Shown: positions 1-4,247 of the stretch, piece after piece
Numbering within the stretch: position 1 is the stretch's first letter
How the letters are laid out: each line of letters starts with the position of its first letter
Origin: a bacterium
GTDB taxonomy: Bacteria; Patescibacteria; Dojkabacteria; SC72
Reading direction: 5' to 3'
DNA: 7,726 bases
Assembly: GCA_029553845.1 (NCBI GenBank)
Contig: JAKPKF010000348.1
Coordinates: forward strand, 1 to 7,726
Made by a program: the position numbers and the translations under genes
Notes under the pieces: generated by a model
Seen by the model: the letters and a program-made list of their open reading frames with translations, nothing else
The model's database searches: none
What the model was told of the DNA's origin: nothing

Positions 1-105
1 AGATACCCAATTGAGAAGATAACCATAGACAAAATGAGAATTTTAGAAACTTATGAAATTGGTCTAAACTGTATATCAATATTTATCGTTGATTCTAAGA
101 GATAA
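1..105 (+). CDS. 3' end of an unidentified upstream gene (partial)
   Basis: Frame 1 is open from the first base for 34 codons and ends at TAA (103-105). It is the only frame open across this stretch: the other two forward frames close within about 22 bases and the reverse frames contain several stops. The visible tail ends in a hydrophobic run (IGLNCISIFIVDSKR), which looks like a folded core strand rather than random sequence. I do not recognise the family. The stop directly abuts the -35 element of the putative thrS promoter, so this gene probably belongs to a separate transcription unit. Only the carboxyl end is present, so no function can be given. Confidence 0.45.
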   Translation, partial: RYPIEKITIDKMRILETYEIGLNCISIFIVDSKR

Positions 106-134
106 TTGCAAAAATAATTGGAAAAATATAGAAT
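106..134 (+). promoter_or_regulatory. Putative sigma70-type promoter for thrS
   Basis: TTGCAA (106-111, 5/6 match to the -35 consensus) is separated by exactly 17 bases from TAGAAT (129-134, 5/6 match to the -10 consensus). The predicted transcription start is near 141, just upstream of an ATG at 142. This is the best-spaced promoter in the window. It lies immediately after the stop codon of the upstream gene, where a new transcription unit would be expected to begin. The call rests on consensus and spacing alone. Confidence 0.45.
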
Positions 135-141
135 TAGGGAA

Positions 142-213
142 ATGTACAATAAAACAGGTCTGCACAAAGAAAAAATCTGCAAAACAGTTTTTACAACACA
201 ACTCTTTTTTTAA
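142..213 (+). CDS. Possible 23-codon leader peptide ORF upstream of thrS
   Basis: An ATG at 142 opens a 23-codon frame ending at TAA (211-213). The encoded peptide has Thr at positions 5, 15, 18 and 19 (all ACA) and Phe at 17, 22 and 23 (all TTT). The adjacent Thr pair sits in the second half, as in known attenuator leader peptides. The ATG lies 7 bases after the TAGAAT box, so the transcript would be nearly leaderless, with a weak AGGGA just upstream. The gene downstream encodes ThrRS, which makes Thr codons here suggestive. Against this, ACA and TTT are common by chance in A+T-rich DNA, and I could not find a convincing terminator between this ORF and thrS. Treat it as a candidate only. Confidence 0.28.
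   Translation: MYNKTGLHKEKICKTVFTTQLFF
151..187 (+). repeat. Nested short direct repeats in the thrS leader
   Basis: AAAACAG occurs at 151-157 and 181-187, and TCTGCA at 159-164 and 176-181. The order is AAAACAG, TCTGCA, an A-rich spacer, TCTGCA, AAAACAG. The repeats are in the same orientation, so they do not form a hairpin. They could be a pair of protein-binding half-sites or a chance product of A-rich sequence. They lie within the candidate leader ORF. Confidence 0.25.
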
Positions 214-255
214 TGAGACTTTTTCCCTTAAATATAAACTTTTAGATTTAAATAT

Positions 256-2031
256 ATGAATAGTAATGTTGAAGAAAAATCAAAATTAGAAAAAATAAGA
301 CACTCAGCTTCCCATGTATTGGCACAGGCAGTACTTAAACTTTACCCTGATGTTAAATTAGGGATAGGACCTGCAATAGATAATGGTTTCTACTATGATT
401 TTGAATTCTCTGAACCTCTTGAAGAAGAAGATCTTCCAAAGATTGAGAAAGAGATGAAAGAGATAATTAAACAGGATTTACCAATCAAACAAATTTTCAT
501 GAAGAGAAAAGAAGCTCAGGAATATTTACAGAAAACTGACCAGACATATAAATTACAATTACTTGAAGAAATCCCTGACAAAGAGCTAAGTTTCTACATT
601 ACAGGAAGTAATGATTTTGCAGATCTTTGTCGAGGTCCTCATGTTGAAAGCACAAAAGAGATTGGGTTTGTAAAATTAACAAAAACTGCAGGAGCTTACT
701 GGAAAGGTGATGAAAAAGAAAAAATGTTAACTAGAATATATGGAACTGCATTTGAAACAAAAGAGGAATTAAAAGATGCTCTTGCAAAAATGCAACTCGC
801 AGAACAGAGAAACCATAGAAAATTAGGAAAACAGCTAGAACTCTTTGCCATAATCCCAGAAATTGGACAGGGATTACCAGTATGGCTTCCAAGAGGATAC
901 AAAATTAGAAGAATTCTAGAAGAGTATATGCTCGACTTAGAAGAAGAGGCAGGATACTTACATATCTTAACTCCACATATTAACAAAGAGATTCTCTTTA
1001 AAACCTCTGGACATTTAGACTTCTATAAAGATTCTATGTATCCACCAATTAAGATTGATGAAGAAACTTACTACCTTAAACCAATGAACTGTCCAGCAGG
1101 AATGATGGTTTACAATCTCTCTCCTAAAAGCTACAGGGATCTTCCATACAAACTTGGAGAGTTTGGTACTGTATATAGATATGAGAAAACTGGTGAATTA
1201 CAAGGATTACAAAGAGTTAGAGGTTTTACACAAAATGATGCACATATCTTCTGTGCTCCTGACCAACTAGATAGCGTAATTAATGAGACATTAGACTTAC
1301 TTGATACTTTCTACAAAGATGTTGGCTTCGACAATTACAAATTTAGACTCTCTCTCTCTGACTGGGAGCAAAAAGCAGACAAATATGCAGGAGATCCAAA
1401 GAGATGGGAATTTGCAGAACAAACTTTAAGACAAGTCCTTAACAACAGAGGATTAGAATTTGAAGAGATGCCAGGAGATGCTGCTTTCTATGGACCAAAG
1501 ATTGATGTACAAGCCGTTAATGTCTTTGGAAAAGAAGACTCAATTTCAACTATTCAGTTAGATTTCAATCTCCCTGAGAAATTTGACATTAAATATATAG
1601 ATGAAGATGGAGTAGAGAAACAGCCATATATCATCCACAGAGCACTAATTGGCTCATTTGAAAGATTCTTCGCCTTCCTCATAGAGCATCATGGTGGAGA
1701 TTTCCCACTTTGGCTTGCACCTGAACAGGTTTACATCGTTCCAATTTCAGAGAAACACAACGACTATGCCAAACAGGTCTACGCAAGTATTAAAGAAGCA
1801 CATCTAAGAGTAAAAATAGATGACAGAAACAAGAGTATGCAATCAAAAATCAGGGATTCAGAGAAGCTAAAAATCCCCTACATACTAATCCTTGGAGATA
1901 AAGAAGTAGATACCCAAACTGTCTCCATTAGAGCTAGAAAAAGCAATGAACATGGTTTGATGAAAATACAAGAATTCATAGACACATTAAAAGAGGAAGT
2001 CCGAACAAAGGGAACTAACTCTGGTATTTAA
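256..2031 (+). CDS. thrS: Threonyl-tRNA synthetase lacking the TGS domain
   Basis: Cytoplasmic class II synthetase that charges tRNA-Thr. At 591 aa it is about 50 residues shorter than the E. coli enzyme because it starts directly at the editing domain; the N-terminal TGS (N1) domain is absent. The editing domain (about 10-190) keeps the HxxxH pair H16/H20 and the DLCRGPH motif (D123, C125, H129), so removal of mischarged Ser is probably retained. The catalytic core (about 200-485) has motif 2 around R308, the VRGFTQNDAHIF block (321-332), FYGPKI (411-416) and motif 3 (HRALIGSFERF, 461-471). The zinc ligands correspond to C279, H330 and H461. The anticodon-binding domain covers about 490-580. 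The usual MNCPGH reads MNCPAG here. ATG 256 is the only good start; no Shine-Dalgarno sequence precedes it. infC starts 20 nt downstream. Confidence 0.98.
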   Translation: MNSNVEEKSKLEKIRHSASHVLAQAVLKLYPDVKLGIGPAIDNGFYYDFEFSEPLEEEDLPKIEKEMKEIIKQDLPIKQIFMKRKEAQEYLQKTDQTYKLQLLEEIPDKELSFYITGSNDFADLCRGPHVESTKEIGFVKLTKTAGAYWKGDEKEKMLTRIYGTAFETKEELKDALAKMQLAEQRNHRKLGKQLELFAIIPEIGQGLPVWLPRGYKIRRILEEYMLDLEEEAGYLHILTPHINKEILFKTSGHLDFYKDSMYPPIKIDEETYYLKPMNCPAGMMVYNLSPKSYRDLPYKLGEFGTVYRYEKTGELQGLQRVRGFTQNDAHIFCAPDQLDSVINETLDLLDTFYKDVGFDNYKFRLSLSDWEQKADKYAGDPKRWEFAEQTLRQVLNNRGLEFEEMPGDAAFYGPKIDVQAVNVFGKEDSISTIQLDFNLPEKFDIKYIDEDGVEKQPYIIHRALIGSFERFFAFLIEHHGGDFPLWLAPEQVYIVPISEKHNDYAKQVYASIKEAHLRVKIDDRNKSMQSKIRDSEKLKIPYILILGDKEVDTQTVSIRARKSNEHGLMKIQEFIDTLKEEVRTKGTNSGI

Positions 2032-2036
2032 ATTAA

Positions 2037-2054
2037 TACAATATATATTTAATG
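2037..2054 (+). promoter_or_regulatory. TACAAT box 9 nt upstream of the infC start codon
   Basis: TACAAT (2037-2042) lies in the 20-nt thrS-infC gap and is followed by nine bases and then the infC ATG (2052). If it works as a -10 element, transcription would start within about 3 nt of the ATG and give a near-leaderless mRNA. The same box at the same distance precedes pheS. No convincing -35 element is seen 17 bases upstream, and A+T-rich gaps often contain such hexamers by chance. No Shine-Dalgarno sequence is present. Confidence 0.33.
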
Positions 2055-2663
2055 TCTTACGAAGAGAAAAGAGAGCTTAAAAAAGATTTCGGTCCCCGAG
2101 TAAATAATTACATTCGTGTACCACAGGTACAATTAATAGATGACAAAGGAGAAAATTTAGGAATTGTAGATACAGAGCAAGCAAAAAAGTTAGCACTAGA
2201 AGCAGGATTAGATCTGGTAGAGGTAGGTTCAAGTGCTAAACCACCGGTATGCAGAATAATGAACTTCTCCAAGTATCTTTACGAGCAGAACAAGAAAAAA
2301 AGAATGAACAAGGGAGGAAAAATGAAAGAGCAGAAAGAATTTAGATTCACTCCAGTAATGGATGTGGGTGATACAGACTACAGAATTAAAAGAGCTAAAG
2401 AGTTTCTTCTTAAAGGACACCCTGTTAGATTGACCATGGTCAAAAAAGGTAGACAGAGTATGGATCAAGCAAGGTCTGTTTTTACTGAAATATTGACTAA
2501 TTTTGCGGATTATAGTAGTATCGAAGCCGAACCAAAGAGTGAAGGAAACAGAATTTCAATTACTTTTAAATCAGATGGCAAGACAAAAAACAAACAAAAC
2601 AGCGAAGAAAAGAATCAGGCTATCCAACCCGAGGGGGAACAGAAAGCCGAAATTAAGATATAA
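2052..2663 (+). CDS. infC: Translation initiation factor IF-3 with C-terminal extension
   Basis: IF3 binds the 30S subunit, prevents premature 50S joining and checks start-codon and initiator-tRNA pairing. The 203-aa product has the IF3-N domain (about 20-85) with the family signature PPVCRIMNFSKYLYE (64-78), a Lys-rich linker (80-95) and the IF3-C domain (about 96-173, starting KEFRFTP). In IF3-C the common FRGRE element reads KKGRQ. The core ends near residue 173, the usual length of the family. Residues 175-203 form an extra tail rich in Lys, Glu and Gln that is encoded in DNA shared with the start of rpmI. The start is a plain ATG rather than the AUU used for autoregulation in E. coli, so that control is not expected. 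No Shine-Dalgarno sequence is seen. Confidence 0.97.
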   Translation: MSYEEKRELKKDFGPRVNNYIRVPQVQLIDDKGENLGIVDTEQAKKLALEAGLDLVEVGSSAKPPVCRIMNFSKYLYEQNKKKRMNKGGKMKEQKEFRFTPVMDVGDTDYRIKRAKEFLLKGHPVRLTMVKKGRQSMDQARSVFTEILTNFADYSSIEAEPKSEGNRISITFKSDGKTKNKQNSEEKNQAIQPEGEQKAEIKI

Positions 2664-2787
2664 GCAAAGTCACCAGGGTCATTTGAAGACAAAAAGATCT
2701 TCAAGATCTAAGAGAAGACAGCTTTCTAATGCCATTGTTGGTAAAACTAATGATAGAAAGATTAGAAGAAAAATAGTTAACATCTAG
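2575..2787 (+). CDS. rpmI: 50S ribosomal protein bL35
   Basis: A 70-aa, extremely basic protein of the large ribosomal subunit, close to the usual 64-66 aa. The N-terminus MARQKTNKTAKKRIRL matches the conserved bL35 start (K-T-x-x-x-A-x-K-R-[FI]), and the RSSRSKRRQL stretch (42-51) matches the conserved KxTKRKRHLR region. The frame extends upstream to an ATG at 2503, but family homology begins at ATG 2575, and no ATG exists between 2663 and the middle of the protein. The first 89 nt therefore overlap the 3' end of infC in a different frame. rplT follows after 10 nt, the standard bL35-bL20 pairing. There is no Shine-Dalgarno sequence, so translation may be coupled to infC. The overlap is locally more G+C-rich (2622-2649) than its surroundings. 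Confidence 0.93.
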   Translation: MARQKTNKTAKKRIRLSNPRGNRKPKLRYKQSHQGHLKTKRSSRSKRRQLSNAIVGKTNDRKIRRKIVNI

Positions 2788-2797
2788 ATATACAAAC

Positions 2798-3136
2798 ATG
2801 AGAGTAAAAGGTGGAAAAGTAAGAAGTAGAAAACATAATAAAGTCCTAGCATCAACAAAAGGATATAGAATGACAAAGAGCAACCTTTACAAGGTTGCAC
2901 ACGAGGCATATCTTCACGCAGGGCAGTATGCATACAATCACAGACAGAGAAAAGCAAGTGAGATGAGAAGAGTATGGATTTCCAGAATAAATGCAGCTTG
3001 CAAGAATAATAATATTCAATACAATGATTTAATCGATGGTCTTAAGAAAAAAGGGAGTACATTAAATAGAATGGTACTAGCAGACATCGCATACAATAAT
3101 CCAGAAGTATTTTCCTTTATAGTAACATCTCTGTAG
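2798..3136 (+). CDS. rplT: 50S ribosomal protein bL20
   Basis: A 112-aa basic protein that binds 23S rRNA early in 50S assembly. The N-terminal extension (1-25, rich in Lys and Arg, with KGGKVRSRKHNKVL) threads into rRNA in known structures. The globular part carries HAGQYAYNHRQRK (40-52), the RRVWISRINAA segment (57-67) and the LNRMVLADIA block (88-97), all typical. It ends in EVFSFIVTSL, about five residues shorter than E. coli bL20. It starts 10 nt after rpmI without a Shine-Dalgarno sequence. The stop TAG (3134-3136) lies in the 5' arm of a possible anti-terminator helix, and codons 105 and 107 are Phe, which may matter for control of the following pheS. Confidence 0.97.
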   Translation: MRVKGGKVRSRKHNKVLASTKGYRMTKSNLYKVAHEAYLHAGQYAYNHRQRKASEMRRVWISRINAACKNNNIQYNDLIDGLKKKGSTLNRMVLADIAYNNPEVFSFIVTSL

Positions 3137-3171
3137 AGTACCTTGATTTTTGACATTTAAAGGACTCTACA
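3132..3171 (+). promoter_or_regulatory. Putative anti-terminator helix between rplT and pheS
   Basis: TGTAGAGTACCTT (3132-3144) pairs with AAGGACTCTACA (3160-3171). This makes 12 base pairs interrupted only by one bulged A (3140), with a 15-nt loop. The 3' arm includes most of the 5' arm of the intrinsic terminator (3159-3167), so the two structures exclude each other. The 5' arm contains the rplT stop codon, so a ribosome finishing rplT would mask it and let the terminator form. The pairing can be read directly from the sequence; the regulatory role is inferred. Confidence 0.45.
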
Positions 3172-3190
3172 AGGAGTCCTTTTTCTTTTT
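3159..3190 (+). terminator. Intrinsic terminator after rplT
   Basis: AAAGGACTC (3159-3167) and GAGTCCTTT (3174-3182) form a perfect 9-bp stem with the 6-nt loop TACAAG. It is followed by a T-rich run (TTTTTCTTTTT, 3180-3190). This is a standard Rho-independent terminator and ends the thrS/infC-rpmI-rplT transcript before pheS, at least part of the time. A competing helix that starts in the rplT stop region suggests that termination may be conditional. Confidence 0.8.
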
Positions 3191-3202
3191 AAGATAAAAA
3201 TA

Positions 3203-3220
3203 TACAATATAAGAAGCATG
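3203..3220 (+). promoter_or_regulatory. TACAAT box 9 nt upstream of the pheS start codon
   Basis: TACAAT (3203-3208, within TATACAAT) is followed by nine bases and the pheS ATG (3218), exactly the spacing seen before infC. A start of transcription 6-7 bases downstream would give an almost leaderless pheST mRNA. The box lies directly after the rplT terminator, where a pheST promoter is needed. The -35 region 17 bases upstream is only a T-run from the terminator tail, so any promoter would depend on its -10 element. AAGAAG (3211-3216) is at best a poor Shine-Dalgarno sequence. Confidence 0.4.
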
Positions 3221-4246
3221 CATACATTAAAGACTTTAGAAAAGATAAAAACCGAGATATTAGAAAGCAACAGTACTTACTCTGAATTCAAAGAAAAATA
3301 TCTTGGAACAAAAGGTCTTGTTACACTTGCACTAAAAGATATCACCACCATAGACAAAAAGGATAGGGCAGAGTATGGGAAACAGATAAATGAAATAAAA
3401 AACATTTGTAACGATATTCTCCAAAAGAAAAAATTACAAGAAGAGAAAATACATACAAGCAAAAAGATTGACCCAACAGCACCCTTTGACATAAATACAC
3501 CTTCAGACAAATTGCCTGAGATTTTAGATTTAAAAGGTTCTAAACATCCACTACATAAAGAAGTAGAAATATTTACAGATATATTTAAAGATATGGGTTT
3601 TGACATACTGGAAAGCAGACAAATTGACGATGACTACCATATGTTTGAATCCCTCAATTTTCCTAAAGGACATCCTGCAAGAGACATGTATGACACCTTC
3701 TGGACAGAGGACGGTTTTGTACTACCAGCACATACCTCTACAATGCAAAACAGAGCATTAAAGAAATTCGGCCCTCCACCAATTAGAGTAGTACTTCCTG
3801 GGAGATGCTTTAGAAACGAAGCAACAGATGCTAGTCATGAACATACTTTTTACCAAATAGAGGGCATTTATGTTGACAAAGGAATTTCACTTGCAAATAT
3901 GCAAGCAACTATAAAAACATTTCTAGAAGCGTATCTCGAAAAAGAATTAGAAGTAAAAATACAACCAGCTTTCTTTCCATTCACAGAACCAGATTGTGAA
4001 TTTATAATTAGCTGTCCTTTCTGTGACAAAGTAGGATGTTCAACATGTAATCACTCTGGTTGGATAGAGTTAATGGGATGTGGAATGATTCATCCTAATG
4101 TTCTCAAGCAGGGAGGGATCGACCCAGACATATATTCTGGCTTTGCATGGGGATTTGGTGTAGATAGATTAACAATGATTAAACTTGGAATAAAAGACAT
4201 CCGTCTTCTTAGAGACTCTAATCTTAATTTCCTCAGACAATTCTAA
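3218..4246 (+). CDS. pheS: Phenylalanyl-tRNA synthetase alpha subunit
   Basis: The catalytic subunit of the alpha2-beta2 PheRS that charges tRNA-Phe. Length (342 aa) is normal. Residues 1-85 form the N-terminal tRNA-binding coiled coil. The class II core follows: HPLH (110-113), HPARDMYDTFW (152-162), HTSTMQ (172-177), motif 2 with GRCFRNEA (195-202) and HTFYQIEG (209-216), FFPFTEPDCE (252-261) and motif 3 GFAWGFGVDRL (308-318). Four cysteines, C266, C269, C274 and C277, in the order CPFC-x4-CSTC before GWIELMGCGMIHPN, resemble the metal-binding cluster found in a subset of bacterial PheS proteins. The common RTHTS element reads PAHTS. Translation starts at ATG 3218 after the terminator region, and pheT begins one base after the stop. 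Confidence 0.98.
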   Translation: MHTLKTLEKIKTEILESNSTYSEFKEKYLGTKGLVTLALKDITTIDKKDRAEYGKQINEIKNICNDILQKKKLQEEKIHTSKKIDPTAPFDINTPSDKLPEILDLKGSKHPLHKEVEIFTDIFKDMGFDILESRQIDDDYHMFESLNFPKGHPARDMYDTFWTEDGFVLPAHTSTMQNRALKKFGPPPIRVVLPGRCFRNEATDASHEHTFYQIEGIYVDKGISLANMQATIKTFLEAYLEKELEVKIQPAFFPFTEPDCEFIISCPFCDKVGCSTCNHSGWIELMGCGMIHPNVLKQGGIDPDIYSGFAWGFGVDRLTMIKLGIKDIRLLRDSNLNFLRQF

Positions 4247-4247
4247 T

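Noticed and set aside
106..255. T-box riboswitch upstream of thrS
   Set aside because: Many thrS and pheS genes have T-boxes, but there is no AGGGTGGNACCGCG-like T-box sequence and no terminator. The leader after the putative promoter is only about 115 nt.
2503..2574. Longer 94-aa version of bL35 starting at 2503
   Set aside because: The extra 24 residues have no match to the bL35 N-terminus, which begins at ATG 2575. The region encodes the conserved IF3 C-terminal domain in another frame.
3150..3155. Perfect TTGACA as a -35 element for pheS
   Set aside because: The hexamer 17 bases downstream is GGAGTC, part of the terminator stem, and the TACAAT box before pheS is 47 bases away. It lies in the loop of the alternative helix and is probably coincidental.
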